From a bacterium BMS3Abin02 (GTDB lineage: Bacteria; Actinomycetota; Acidimicrobiia; Spongiisociales; UBA4744), in NCBI GenBank assembly GCA_002897675.1, contig BDSU01000039.1:1-64000 (forward strand): 64,000 nucleotides of DNA, given 5' to 3'. Positions within the stretch are counted from its first letter, which is position 1. Each line of letters opens with the position of its first letter. A program made the position numbers and the translations under genes. Below are positions 9,898-18,807 of this stretch, in pieces. The notes under the pieces were generated by a model that did not search any database, was not told where the DNA came from, and saw only the letters and a program-made list of their open reading frames with translations.

Positions 9898-10680
9898 GTG
9901 AGTAGGCGACAACGCGCGAAGATGATTCGCGGTGTCGTTTACGTCCTGACGCTTGCCGCCTTGATCGGCGTGTGGTACTCGATCAACTGGGCGGTGTTCG
10001 CTCAGGCGCTCTTCAACTGGGATGTGGCGAAGGATCTCTTCCCCCTCATCCTGACGCAAGCAGCACGGAACACGCTGATCTTCACCGCGTTCGGGTTCTC
10101 CGGCGGTTTGATCCTGGCGCTGATCATCGCGCTCATGCGCATCTCCGTGATCAAGGCGTATCGATGGTTTGCATCCATCTACATCGAGATCTTTCGCGGT
10201 CTCCCGGCCCTCCTCACGATCCTGCTGATCGGCCAGGGGATTCCTGTTGCGACGGGATTCAGACTGCCTGGGACCTACACGAACGGCAGCTTCGCCCTTG
10301 CGATCGTGGCTGCCGCGTACATGGCCGAGACGATCCGAGCCGGCATCGAAGCCGTCCCGCGTGGGCAGATGGAGGCGGCTCGATCGCTCGGCATGCCATA
10401 CGCGACGGCCATGTCCACAATCGTGATCCCACAGGCTTTTCGCATCATCATCCCGCCGATGACGAACCAGCTGGTTGCGCTTCTCAAAGACACATCGCTG
10501 ATCTCCGTGCTCGGCGTAACCGCGGCGACGAAAGAGCTCACCCGGTTCGGACGTGACCATGTGATCATCACGGCGAACGCGACACCGTTCATCGTGGCCG
10601 GATTGGTCTACCTCGCGATGACCATCCCGATGACGAGGGCGGTTGCGGTCCTGGAGAAACGAGTCGCTCGTGCCCGCTGA
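9898..10680 (+). CDS. Polar amino-acid ABC transporter, permease
   Basis: 260-residue HisM/GlnP-family membrane protein with EAA loop [20 protein letters not shown] around residue 155 and the conserved [11 protein letters not shown] segment. GTG start with GGAGAAGGAG upstream. Unlike many systems there is a single permease, so it presumably works as a homodimer. Its end overlaps the start of the ATPase gene by 11 bases. Confidence 0.9.
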   Translation: MSRRQRAKMIRGVVYVLTLAALIGVWYSINWAVFAQALFNWDVAKDLFPLILTQAARNTLIFTAFGFSGGLILALIIALMRISVIKAYRWFASIYIEIFRGLPALLTILLIGQGIPVATGFRLPGTYTNGSFALAIVAAAYMAETIRAGIEAVPRGQMEAARSLGMPYATAMSTIVIPQAFRIIIPPMTNQLVALLKDTSLISVLGVTAATKELTRFGRDHVIITANATPFIVAGLVYLAMTIPMTRAVAVLEKRVARAR

Positions 10681-11431
10681 TGCCGCGAAGACCGTGATAC
10701 CGCCGATCCAGGTCATCGACCTCCACAAGTACTTCGGACCGCTCGAAGTCCTCAAAGGCGTCGACTTCGTCGTCGATCACAAGGAAGTGGTGTGCATCAT
10801 CGGACCCTCCGGATCCGGCAAGTCGACCCTGCTCCGGTGCATCAACCGTCTCGAGGAACCTACGGCAGGAAAGATCCTGATCGAAGGCGAAGACATCACC
10901 GACCCGGATGCAGATGTCGATGCTGTGCGCACCCGCATCGGCATGGTGTTCCAACGGTTCAACCTGTTCCCTCACCTCACCGTGATCGGCAACCTGACGA
11001 TCGCCCAGCAGAAGGTTCTGAAGCGCAGCAAAGATGAAGCTCAAGACGTGGCCCACAAGATGCTGGAACGAGTCGGGCTGCTCGACAAGATCGACGAGTT
11101 CCCCATCCGTCTCTCCGGCGGCCAGCAGCAGCGTGTCGCCATCGCCCGATCCTTGTGTATGAACCCCGACATGATGCTCTTCGACGAGCCGACGTCGGCA
11201 CTCGATCCCGAGCTCGTCGGCGAGGTGCTGGACGTCATGCGTACCCTCGCCGAGGAGGGCATGACGATGATGGTCGTCACGCATGAGATGGGGTTCGCCC
11301 GCCAGGTGGGGGATCGTGTGACCTTCATCGATGATGGTGTCGTCGTCGAAGAGAACGCGCCGGAGGAAATCCTGTTGCGCCCGCAGCAGGAGCGCACCCG
11401 CAAGTTCCTCGAAGCGGTCCAGCACTACTAG
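10670..11431 (+). CDS. Polar amino-acid ABC transporter, ATP-binding protein
   Basis: 253-residue ATPase from GTG at 10670 (an in-frame TTG at 10643 is possible). Walker [10 protein letters not shown] at residues 45-53, [15 protein letters not shown] signature, IMLFDE-type Walker B ([12 protein letters not shown]) and VVTHEMGF switch region. It is the third gene of the operon with the binding protein at 9060 and permease at 9898. A short GC-rich hairpin (GTTCGC TTC GCGAAC) at about 11434-11449 may help end the transcript. Confidence 0.92.
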   Translation: MPADAAKTVIPPIQVIDLHKYFGPLEVLKGVDFVVDHKEVVCIIGPSGSGKSTLLRCINRLEEPTAGKILIEGEDITDPDADVDAVRTRIGMVFQRFNLFPHLTVIGNLTIAQQKVLKRSKDEAQDVAHKMLERVGLLDKIDEFPIRLSGGQQQRVAIARSLCMNPDMMLFDEPTSALDPELVGEVLDVMRTLAEEGMTMMVVTHEMGFARQVGDRVTFIDDGVVVEENAPEEILLRPQQERTRKFLEAVQHY

Positions 11432-11540
11432 GCGGTTCGCTTCGCGAACGATACCGGGTATTTCGTACCGCGACGTCGAATCGACTCGAACATCGGTCGA
11501 GAACTCCGATGGTATCGTCTGGCCGGCCGTGGAGGGAGAG

Positions 11541-12677
11541 GTGACCATCGGCTTCCGGGATCGGGGAACCAAGTGGGTGCAGGCCGCCTTGGTGTTATTC
11601 CTCCTCTACGTCTTCCTCGTGGGAGTCAAAGCTCTCGAATCCGGCATCAAAGCCTTCGGAGCCGACTTCACCGACCGACTCTTCCAGGAGGTCTCGCACC
11701 CCATCGCGGGCCTGTTCGTCGGCATTCTCGCCACGGTGCTCGTCCAGTCCTCCTCGGTCACGACGTCGACCATCGTGGGACTCGTCGGCTCCGGCATGCT
11801 GACGGTCCCGCTCGCCGTCCCGATGGTCATGGGGGCCAATATCGGCACGACCGTCACCAACACGCTCGCGTCGCTCGGCTTCCTGAGACGGTCGCAGGAG
11901 TTCCGCAGAGCGTTCGCCGGCGCCACGATGCACGACTTCTTCAATCTCCTCGCCGTGGCGGTATTCCTCCCTCTCGAACTCACCACCCACTTCCTGTCCC
12001 GGTCCGCCACGGCGCTCGCCGGCCTGCTCGGAGCATCGACGACGCTGCAATTCGAGAAGCCGGACAGCCCGATCAAGACTGCCGTGAAGGCGCCGGTGAA
12101 GCTCATCGATGCCGCACTCCAGAGCACGGGAGCGCACCAGGCGGTCCTCGGAACGCTGCTCCTGATCATCGGCATCGCTCTCATCTTCATCGCCCTGGCA
12201 TTCATCACCAGAACCATGAAGCAGCTGATGGCAGGACGCATCGAGCGCTCCATGAACGCGGTTCTCAGCCGTGGCGGTGGCATCGCGGCAATCATGGTCG
12301 GGCTCGTGATGACCGTCGCCGTGCAGAGCTCGAGCATCACGACTTCACTGCTCGTTCCCATGATCGCCGCCGGTGTGCTCACGCTCGAGAACGGGTTTCC
12401 CGTGACACTCGGCGCAAACGTGGGAACGACCGCGACTGCGCTGCTGGCCGCTCTCGCTGCCGACCGTCCCGAAGGCCTGGTCATCGCACTGACCCACACC
12501 CTGTTCAACGTCGGTGGGATCCTCGTCTTCTACCCTGTTCCGGCCATTCGACGGATTCCGTTGTGGCTCGCGAGGAAGCTCGCCGCCTTCGCCGAGATCC
12601 GAAAATCTGCGGTCCTCGTGTACGTTGTCGGTGTATTCGTTGTTCTTCCCCTGATCGGCCTACTACTTTTGGATTGA
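11541..12677 (+). CDS. Na+/phosphate symporter family protein (NptA-like)
   Basis: 378-residue membrane protein with two Na/Pi-cotransporter repeats, each marked by a QSSS motif (QSSSVTTS and QSSSITTS) and a following GANIGTTVT / GANVGTTAT, the known inverted duplicated substrate-site of the PF02690 family. Start is GTG at 11541 after GGAGGGAGAG. It is followed 10 bases later by a PhoU-domain gene, the usual partner of bacterial NptA-type phosphate transporters. Confidence 0.9.
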   Translation: MTIGFRDRGTKWVQAALVLFLLYVFLVGVKALESGIKAFGADFTDRLFQEVSHPIAGLFVGILATVLVQSSSVTTSTIVGLVGSGMLTVPLAVPMVMGANIGTTVTNTLASLGFLRRSQEFRRAFAGATMHDFFNLLAVAVFLPLELTTHFLSRSATALAGLLGASTTLQFEKPDSPIKTAVKAPVKLIDAALQSTGAHQAVLGTLLLIIGIALIFIALAFITRTMKQLMAGRIERSMNAVLSRGGGIAAIMVGLVMTVAVQSSSITTSLLVPMIAAGVLTLENGFPVTLGANVGTTATALLAALAADRPEGLVIALTHTLFNVGGILVFYPVPAIRRIPLWLARKLAAFAEIRKSAVLVYVVGVFVVLPLIGLLLLD

Positions 12678-12687
12678 GGAGACGCAC

Positions 12688-13362
12688 ATGGTGATCGAAT
12701 TCTTCCGGGGTAGCTCGGATAGCGAACTCGAAGCAATCGAGCAGAAGATCCGGGCGATGATCGTCGATGGCAGACATACCTTCGATGCCGCCACCGACGC
12801 CCTGCTCGCCGGCGCCGATCCCATCGTCGTCGGCGCCGACATCAGGGAGACCGATCGGAGAATCAACGAGACCGAACGCGAAGTGAGACGCGAGCTCGTC
12901 GTCCATGTCAGTGTGTACGGAGCGAAGGCCGATCTGCCGATGGTGTTGGCCTCCATGAGTGTCGCAAAGGATGCCGAGCGGGTCGGGGACTATGCGAAGA
13001 ACATCTGGGATCTCGCACATGCGGTCGGGCAACTGGAAGCCGGTGAGAATAGAGAACAACTCCTGGCCGATCGCCGCTGGGTCTCCGCGTTCGTCGCCGA
13101 AACGGCGAGGACGTTCAGCGCTCGTGATGAAGAGGGAGCACGCAAGCTCATCCTCGAGGGCGACGGGAAGCTCGATGAGTTCGACGCACACGTGCTGGAG
13201 CAGATCAATGCCGACACGCTGCCGTCCCAAGCCGTCCCGCAGGCGCTCTACTACCGGTACTGCAAGAGGATCACCGCCCACCTGATGAACATCCTGACGT
13301 CTCTCATCGTTCCGATCGACCAGCTCGATTTCTACGACGAGAAGAAATCCGACCGGTGGTAG
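12688..13362 (+). CDS. PhoU-domain protein
   Basis: 224-residue all-helical protein. The PhoU metal-binding signature appears as a run ending AKDAERVGDYAKNIWDLA (E/D-x-x-ERVGD-x-A-x-N-I), with a second half around residues 130-205. PhoU proteins restrain phosphate uptake and signal phosphate status. Here it is directly downstream of the Na/Pi symporter and probably modulates that transporter rather than a Pst system, since no pst genes are in the window. ATG preceded by GAGGAG. Confidence 0.85.
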   Translation: MVIEFFRGSSDSELEAIEQKIRAMIVDGRHTFDAATDALLAGADPIVVGADIRETDRRINETEREVRRELVVHVSVYGAKADLPMVLASMSVAKDAERVGDYAKNIWDLAHAVGQLEAGENREQLLADRRWVSAFVAETARTFSARDEEGARKLILEGDGKLDEFDAHVLEQINADTLPSQAVPQALYYRYCKRITAHLMNILTSLIVPIDQLDFYDEKKSDRW

Positions 13363-13378
13363 CGGGAGCCTGACGTCG

Positions 13379-13735
13379 ATGGCCGTCTCCGGGATCACCG
13401 TCCTGCCGTCAGCCGAAGACCTCTATGGTGCAATCTCCCTCTGGGAATCCGCCTTTTGGTTCGATGTGGCCCACCGGCACGACTCCTGGGCGTCGCCGCC
13501 GGTGCCCTGAGCCACCGTCCGCCTCCATGTAGGCGACAACGGTTCGACCGTCACGTCAGGTGTGAGCCTCGAAGTGGACGATCTCGAGCAGGCTCTCGAG
13601 GCGAGCCGAGCCAACGGCGGTTCGGACGTCGAGGCGCCGGCGCGCCATACGAGACAACCTCTCGTCACTGCCCTCGTGCGCAACATCGAAGGCGGCGTCT
13701 CATCGCCTGACGGCGAACGACCGGGCGTCGGGTAG
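13379..13735 (+). pseudogene. VOC-family (glyoxalase/bleomycin-resistance fold) protein with an in-frame stop
   Basis: The frame from ATG 13379 to TAG 13733-13735 is 119 codons, the usual size of a small VOC protein, interrupted by one TGA at 13508-13510 (codon 44). After the stop the same frame reads TVRLHVGDNGSTV, then GVSLEVDDLEQALEASRANG, a clear VOC second half. No selenocysteine element is evident. It lies 16 bases after the PhoU gene with GGGAG upstream of the ATG. Either a recently inactivated gene or a base-call error at one position. Confidence 0.6.
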
Positions 13736-13751
13736 TGTCGGCCGCCCTGGA

Positions 13752-14567
13752 TCAGTTCAAGCCGCGGCTGTCCTGCTTGAGTGCCGTGTCGACCGTCAGG
13801 GCCGACGCGATCACGAGGCTGCGCAACGGTTCGGTGAGAACATGCTCGATCTGCACGACGTAGTTGTCTGCCGTCGTGAACGCCGTCTTCAACAGCCCCT
13901 CCCATGTCTTCGTGATTCTCGCCACCTCGACACCGGATGCATCCTTGATGCTGAAGTTCCACGCACGCCAGTTCTCTGCATCGATGGACCCCACGTTCTG
14001 ACCGCCTGCCTGCAGGGAGAACTTGATCTTGCCGAACACGTTCTTCTGACTCACCGTGCCGATCTCGTTCCCCGACCCGTCCGTGATCTCGAATCGCGAC
14101 TTCACGATCTTCCTTGGCCTGGTGATGGTAAGCAGCACGTTGCCCGCCATGTCGACCACCTGCAGCGTGTGTGTCATGTACTGGTCGAGGTTCGAGACGA
14201 CCCGCAGGATCTTCTTCAGGGTGCTCTGCCCCACCTGCCGAACCGCAGCGATCTGTTTGCCGTTCCGATCGTAGATCGCGTACTCGTTGTTCACCTCGAT
14301 GAGCTTCATCTTCTGGTTGACGACGAGGACCGGTTCGGTGAACACCGTCCCGCCACCGGCCGGCAGACCGGTAATCCGGGCTTGATCCTCGACCTGGTGT
14401 TGGATTCTCTCCGCAACTGCGTCTCCGGGACCTCCGGGTTTCAGCGGATCGACCGACTGGATGCCGGCATCGGCAACCTGATCGGTCCATGCAGAGCCGT
14501 TCCAATAGCGCTGCTGATGCCGTTTCGCCGGGTCCGGGTACCAGTCGGGAGCAGGAAGGGTCGTCAT
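13752..14567 (-). CDS. DUF2510 plus LURP-one/scramblase-like domain protein
   Basis: 271 residues. An N-terminal DUF2510 motif (DWYPDP at 8-13, then RYWNGSAWTDQV), common in actinobacterial membrane-linked proteins, is followed from about residue 70 by a beta-barrel domain of the LURP-one/phospholipid-scramblase family (LVVNQKMKLIEVNNEYAIYD, repeated strands such as ARITKTWEGLL). Function is unknown. A leaderless promoter is likely: TAGCGT seven bases before the ATG at 14567, which is why the longer upstream frame is not used. Confidence 0.8.
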   Translation of the reverse strand: MTTLPAPDWYPDPAKRHQQRYWNGSAWTDQVADAGIQSVDPLKPGGPGDAVAERIQHQVEDQARITGLPAGGGTVFTEPVLVVNQKMKLIEVNNEYAIYDRNGKQIAAVRQVGQSTLKKILRVVSNLDQYMTHTLQVVDMAGNVLLTITRPRKIVKSRFEITDGSGNEIGTVSQKNVFGKIKFSLQAGGQNVGSIDAENWRAWNFSIKDASGVEVARITKTWEGLLKTAFTTADNYVVQIEHVLTEPLRSLVIASALTVDTALKQDSRGLN

Positions 14568-14617
14568 GGTCCGCACGCTACTACGAGGGAGCCCGCCGGT
14601 ACACAGCCGTCTAGTTC

Positions 14618-15130
14618 TCAGGAACCGTTGGTGATGACTTTGCCCAGGAGACGCGGCGTCACGAGCCAGCGGAGTTGGCCGGTTCGGAGTTCCAGGTCGG
14701 CCCATGTGTCCGCAGGCAGGTCGACCCTGGCCACCGCCGCCGTTGGAAGTGGATGATGTCCGCCTCCGACCAGTGATGACAGCAACAGCGACCAGGTCGG
14801 CTCATGCCCGACGATCATGAGCTTCGTCGTGTCCTCCGGTTCGTCTCTGACTTCTCGAAGAACGGCTTCCGACCGAGTGTTGTAGAAGTGGTCTGTGACA
14901 CGAAGCGACACTCCCCAAGCTCCTGCATCCGACGCCAGCCGGACCGTCTGGTCCGCCCGCACCGCGGAAGATGTGATGATCGCGTCGGGAATCTCTCCTG
15001 CATCGCTCAGGAAACGGCCCATCATCTTGGCTGCTTCCACTCCACGGCGCGCAAGTGGACGCTCGTGATCATGGCCGAAGGCCGCGTTCCAATCGGACTT
15101 CCCGTGACGCATCAGCAGCAGAATCTTCAT
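14618..15130 (-). CDS. SixA-type histidine phosphatase
   Basis: 170-residue phosphohistidine phosphatase-like protein: N-terminal MKILLLMRHGKSDWN has the catalytic RHG, and MIVGHEP supplies the second catalytic His. Family members act on phosphohistidine or small phosphoesters. It is divergent from ppk; in mycobacteria a SixA domain is fused to a Nudix domain in MutT1 next to ppk, and here the same two modules flank ppk as separate genes, which suggests a linked role in nucleotide or polyphosphate metabolism. Confidence 0.85.
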   Translation of the reverse strand: MKILLLMRHGKSDWNAAFGHDHERPLARRGVEAAKMMGRFLSDAGEIPDAIITSSAVRADQTVRLASDAGAWGVSLRVTDHFYNTRSEAVLREVRDEPEDTTKLMIVGHEPTWSLLLSSLVGGGHHPLPTAAVARVDLPADTWADLELRTGQLRWLVTPRLLGKVITNGS

Positions 15131-15172
15131 TCGATCTTCAGCGTACCCACGAGCACAATCGGAACGAAACGG

Positions 15173-15178
15173 TATATT
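15173..15178 (+). promoter_or_regulatory. -10 element of the ppk transcript
   Basis: TATATT, the best -10 hexamer in the neighbourhood, eight bases before an ATG at 15187 that opens a short upstream ORF. No clear -35 is visible. The transcript would start at or within two bases of that ATG, so the message is probably leaderless for the upstream ORF. Confidence 0.5.
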
Positions 15179-15186
15179 CGGCACAG

Positions 15187-15237
15187 ATGAGGCCGATATA
15201 TCATTCTGCAGCCATCCCGGAGCCCCACCAATGGTGA
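15187..15237 (+). CDS. Candidate 16-codon leader peptide coupled to ppk
   Basis: ATG at 15187 opens MRPIYHSAAIPEPHQW followed by TGA at 15235-15237. The ppk start codon (15231) lies inside the last codons of this ORF, so ribosomes finishing the leader end on top of the ppk start. A -10 (TATATT) sits eight bases before the leader ATG. There is no regulatory residue bias I recognise. Coding status is inferred only from geometry. Confidence 0.4.
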   Translation: MRPIYHSAAIPEPHQW

Positions 15238-17375
15238 CAACCGAACCACTACAGCATCCCATCGATCTGGATGATCCGTCCCTGTTCATCAATAGGGAGC
15301 TGAGCTGGCTGCAGTTCAACGGCCACGTTCTCGAAGAGGCGCTGGACAAGCGACACCCGTTGCTCGAGCGGGTCAAGTTCCTCTCGATCTTCGCCTCGAA
15401 TCTCGACGAGTTCTTCATGCTCCGCGTCTCCGGCCTGCGACGACAGCTCGAATCCGGAGTTCTCGAAGCTCCCCCGGACGGCATGACCCCCTCCGAGCAG
15501 TTGGCCGAGATCCGCAAGACGTTGATCCCGCAACTCGATACGCACGTGGACTGCTACAAGAACGACCTGATGCCGGCCCTCGCGGAAGCCGGACTTTCCG
15601 TACTCCCCTACGATCACCTGAAACGAAAGCAGCGCAAACTGCTTCGCCGCCACTTCAAGCGACAGATCTTCCCCGCTCTTACTCCGCTCGCCTTCGATCC
15701 CGGAAGGCCTTTCCCGCATATCGCGAATCTGAGCATGAACCTCGCGGTGCTGGTGAACGACTCCGACCGCGGGGAGCTCTTTGCGAGACTCAAGGTCCCT
15801 GCCGTGTTCCCTCGTCTCCTCCGCGTCCCAAGCGAAGAGAAGGCAGACAGTTACGAGAACCTCGGCCTCGTACGTTCCAGCAATACGTTCGTCTGGATCG
15901 AAGAAGTGATCGCCGCCAATCTCGACATGCTGTTTCCAGGCGTCGAGATCGTCGCCGCTTACCCTTTCCGCCTCACACGTGACGCGGACGTCGAGATCGA
16001 GGAAGACGAAGCTGCAGATCTCTCCGTTGCCGTCGAACGCTGGGTGGGGCGCAGGCGTTTCGGCTCTGCCGATCGATTGGAGATCGATCAGGCGATGCCC
16101 GAGTGGGTGCGCTCCATGTTGATCAAGAATCTCGGGCTGGCCCCATACCAGGTGTTCGCCTTCGATGGTCCCCTCGGTCTCACAGATCTGATGGAGCTCA
16201 CCCAGGTCGACCGGCCCGATTTGAAGGACGAGCCGTTCAAACCATCGATTCCGCCCGCCCTTGCCGGAGCGGACAACGTCTTCGCTGCGATCCGCCAGCA
16301 GAATGTGATCCTCTACCACCCGTACGACAGCTTCATGCCGGTCGTCGATTTTCTCCGCCAGGCGGCACGTGATCCCAAAGTGCTGGCGATCAAGCAGACC
16401 CTGTATCGCATCGGATCCAACTCCCCGATCGTCGACGCACTTCTCGAGGCGCGAGAGGACGGTAGGCAAGTCAGCGTGCTCGTGGAACTCAAAGCTCGGT
16501 TCGATGAGGAGAACAACCTGGGTTGGGCACGTGCCCTCGAGAAGGCGGGGGTGCACGTCGTCTACGGGCTCGTCGGATTGAAAACCCACGCAAAGATGAC
16601 GATGGTCGTGCGCCGAGAGTCGACGGGCCTTCGCCGCTACGTGCATCTGGGGACCGGGAACTACAACCTCGTCACCGCGCGCGTGTACTCGGACTTCGGG
16701 CTTTTCACGATCGACGAGGACATCGCCGAGGATGTCTCCGAACTCTTCAACGTCCTGACCGGTTACGCGCACCAGACCAAGTACCGAAAGCTCCTCGTGG
16801 CACCCACCGCCATGCGCACCGAACTCCTCGAACGGATCGAACGTGAGGCCGAACGGCATCGGACCTACGGCGATGGATATCTGGCTTTCAAGATGAACGC
16901 CCTCGTCGACAAGCAGATAATCCAGGCGCTGTATCGCGCTTCACAGGCCGGTGTGAAGATCGATCTCCAGGTGCGAGGCATCTGCGCCCTCCGCCCAGGC
17001 ATTCCGGGTGTGAGCAGCACGATCTCCGTCACGTCCATCGTCGGCCGGTTCTTGGAGCACACACGCATCTACTACTTCCACAACGGTGGCCAGGAGGAGC
17101 TGTTCCTCGGGAGCGCCGATCTCATGCCCCGCAACCTCGACCGGCGGGTCGAGCTGTTGTTCCCTCTCGAAGGCGCGGATCTCATTCTCGTCAGGGATGC
17201 GGCGCTGGCCGTTCACCTCAAGGACACGGCGCAGGCCCGGATCCTCCAGACAGACGGCAGCTACCGTCGTGCCGAAGGAGACGGGTTCGACAGCCAGCAA
17301 TGGATGCTGGACAACTGGGGTTTCCGAGGAAGTGACAGCGACCCGGGAATCACCCAACTTCGATCGCCGGCGTAG
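15231..17375 (+). CDS. ppk: Polyphosphate kinase 1
   Basis: 714 residues, full length for PPK1, which reversibly transfers the ATP gamma-phosphate onto polyphosphate. N-terminal domain FINRELSWLQFNGHVLEEA; catalytic domains with LKTHAKMTMVVRRE (the phospho-histidine region), RRYVHLGTGNYN and the C-terminal PLD-like half with RGICALRPGIPG and FLEHTRIYYFHNGG. ATG at 15231 is preceded by GGAG and overlaps a short leader ORF. Its neighbours (SixA, Nudix, CHAD, PhoU, Na/Pi symporter) make a phosphate/polyphosphate neighbourhood. Confidence 0.96.
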   Translation: MVTTEPLQHPIDLDDPSLFINRELSWLQFNGHVLEEALDKRHPLLERVKFLSIFASNLDEFFMLRVSGLRRQLESGVLEAPPDGMTPSEQLAEIRKTLIPQLDTHVDCYKNDLMPALAEAGLSVLPYDHLKRKQRKLLRRHFKRQIFPALTPLAFDPGRPFPHIANLSMNLAVLVNDSDRGELFARLKVPAVFPRLLRVPSEEKADSYENLGLVRSSNTFVWIEEVIAANLDMLFPGVEIVAAYPFRLTRDADVEIEEDEAADLSVAVERWVGRRRFGSADRLEIDQAMPEWVRSMLIKNLGLAPYQVFAFDGPLGLTDLMELTQVDRPDLKDEPFKPSIPPALAGADNVFAAIRQQNVILYHPYDSFMPVVDFLRQAARDPKVLAIKQTLYRIGSNSPIVDALLEAREDGRQVSVLVELKARFDEENNLGWARALEKAGVHVVYGLVGLKTHAKMTMVVRRESTGLRRYVHLGTGNYNLVTARVYSDFGLFTIDEDIAEDVSELFNVLTGYAHQTKYRKLLVAPTAMRTELLERIEREAERHRTYGDGYLAFKMNALVDKQIIQALYRASQAGVKIDLQVRGICALRPGIPGVSSTISVTSIVGRFLEHTRIYYFHNGGQEELFLGSADLMPRNLDRRVELLFPLEGADLILVRDAALAVHLKDTAQARILQTDGSYRRAEGDGFDSQQWMLDNWGFRGSDSDPGITQLRSPA

Positions 17376-17464
17376 CTGTCAGCCGACAACCGGCCCGTAC
17401 TCGTCCCGAGGCCTCAAACCACCCCGGACGGCGTTACGGAATACGAAACACGAAGTACCGGCTC

Positions 17465-17540
17465 GGCAGTCGTCAGAGCATTCCCGGCAAGAAGACATCA
17501 CGTCAACTGCTCACTGAGAACTGATGACCGATTACCCGAT
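17465..17540. repeat. Heptad-type intergenic repeat, copy A
   Basis: Copy of a dispersed repeat also found at 32605-32713 and 45531-45631. Shared blocks: GTCGTCAG, then GCRTTCCC, AAGA, RTCAAC and GAGAACTGA followed by GACYGA. It occupies the end of the 156-base gap between ppk and the Nudix gene and overlaps the last bases of the latter; the rest of that gap shows nothing I recognise. Confidence 0.6.
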
Positions 17541-17915
17541 CAGCGCCAGGAGCTTTCGGTCGAAGCCGTACGTCAGCCGCTCGGCCGCCTCTTGGACGGG
17601 AGCCCATTCGACTGCGTCGATCTCGGCGTTGGGCTCGTGATCGGCCACGTCACCCCCGACCACCTCCATGAGCCAGTAGCGAACCATCTTCTGGCGACCA
17701 CCGGAGTCGACATACTCGACGTCGGACAGCCACCGGCCAAGCCGGCACGTCAGCCCGGTCTCTTCTTCCACTTCTCGCAGCGCTGCATCGCGAAAACCCT
17801 CAGAACCGTCGAGCTTGCCCTTCGGAAAGGTCCAGTCGTCATACTTCGGACGGTGAACGAGAACAACCGATCGACCGCTCAGAATGATTCCCCCTGCTGC
17901 GCGAATCACATCCAC
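17532..17915 (-). CDS. Nudix hydrolase (MutT/Ap4A-type)
   Basis: 127 residues. Complete Nudix box at residues 33-55: G-x5-E-x7-REVEEETGL, with upstream WTFPKG typical of MutT1/diadenosine-polyphosphate hydrolases. It hydrolyses nucleoside diphosphates linked to another moiety; the substrate is not certain. The start overlaps the end of the CHAD gene by 10 bases (translational coupling), linking it to polyphosphate metabolism. Confidence 0.9.
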   Translation of the reverse strand: MDVIRAAGGIILSGRSVVLVHRPKYDDWTFPKGKLDGSEGFRDAALREVEEETGLTCRLGRWLSDVEYVDSGGRQKMVRYWLMEVVGGDVADHEPNAEIDAVEWAPVQEAAERLTYGFDRKLLALIG

Positions 17916-18793
17916 TTCCTCAGCTCCTTGCGATTCAAGGCGGCGAACGCCCGCTCCCAGTCGCCTTCCGCCTGTCTCCGTTGGACGAGTTCCAACCCGG
18001 CAAGTTGCCCAAGTGCAACGGCGTACCGAGGAGCGAGCCGGCGAGCAGTGGAGACGAGGACGCGATGCCCGACGACGGCATCATGGTGATCCCCGAGCAC
18101 ATCCTGAACGATCGCCGCCGCGGCTGCGAATCGATCGGCCTTACGACCGACTGCGGGTGCCACGAACTCCGCACCGTAGCGGACACGCTTCGTCAAGACA
18201 CGAATTCGATGCAGCGCAGCACCGTCCTTTGGTCCTGGCTCCCTCACAGCGGATTCGAGACGCCTCCAGCGTCTTCGAACCAGAGGAGGCAGCACTTTCC
18301 TGCCCCGACGGTCGGAACCTGCCTCCAGAGGCGGCGAACACGCCCACGCGGTCAACCGCACCGCGAGTTCCTCGAAGGTCCCCAAGTAGACGTGCAGCCG
18401 AACGAGACTCTCTTCGCGGCGACGCCCGTACGCGCCGAGCAGTGCCTCGACCACGGGCCTGTCGGCTTCATCGAGTACTTCCACATTGTCGGCGATCCGA
18501 ATGATGAAGACGTCACGGTCGCGGACTTCTCCGAGTAGCGCCGCGAGTGGCTTCAGGTCTCGCCGCAGCGTCGAAGCGCCCCCGGTCAAGAGCGACCTGA
18601 ACGTTCGGAGATCGGACCGAAGACGCCGTGTTGCCACGCGCGCCTGGTGGATCGATTCGGGATCGCTGCCCGACAGATTCGTGAAGAGCCGTGCGGTGGA
18701 GCGCGAGAGACCGCGTGTCAGGAGCGCACCGACGGAAGGATCATCCGGCAGGTCGTGGACCTGGATCTCCGGAAAGGTGAAGGTGGCGTCCAT
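17906..18793 (-). CDS. CHAD-domain protein (polyphosphate-binding)
   Basis: 295 residues forming a CHAD domain: helices rich in conserved basic residues, IHQARVATRRLRSDLRTF near residue 50 and LHRIRVLTKRVRYGAEF near 195, plus DHHDAVVGHRVL. CHAD domains are known to bind polyphosphate through this basic channel and to localise to polyP granules. It lacks the CYTH domain found in many relatives. ATG with GGGAG upstream; first gene of a pair with the Nudix hydrolase. Confidence 0.88.
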   Translation of the reverse strand: MDATFTFPEIQVHDLPDDPSVGALLTRGLSRSTARLFTNLSGSDPESIHQARVATRRLRSDLRTFRSLLTGGASTLRRDLKPLAALLGEVRDRDVFIIRIADNVEVLDEADRPVVEALLGAYGRRREESLVRLHVYLGTFEELAVRLTAWACSPPLEAGSDRRGRKVLPPLVRRRWRRLESAVREPGPKDGAALHRIRVLTKRVRYGAEFVAPAVGRKADRFAAAAAIVQDVLGDHHDAVVGHRVLVSTARRLAPRYAVALGQLAGLELVQRRQAEGDWERAFAALNRKELRKWM

Positions 18794-18807
18794 GCTCTCC
18801 CGCCTCG

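Noticed and set aside
13508-13510. TGA in the VOC gene as selenocysteine or readthrough
   Set aside because: VOC proteins do not use selenocysteine at this position and no SECIS-like hairpin follows.
15249-16859. 536-codon open frame opposite ppk
   Set aside because: Antisense shadow; ppk motifs run throughout the plus strand.
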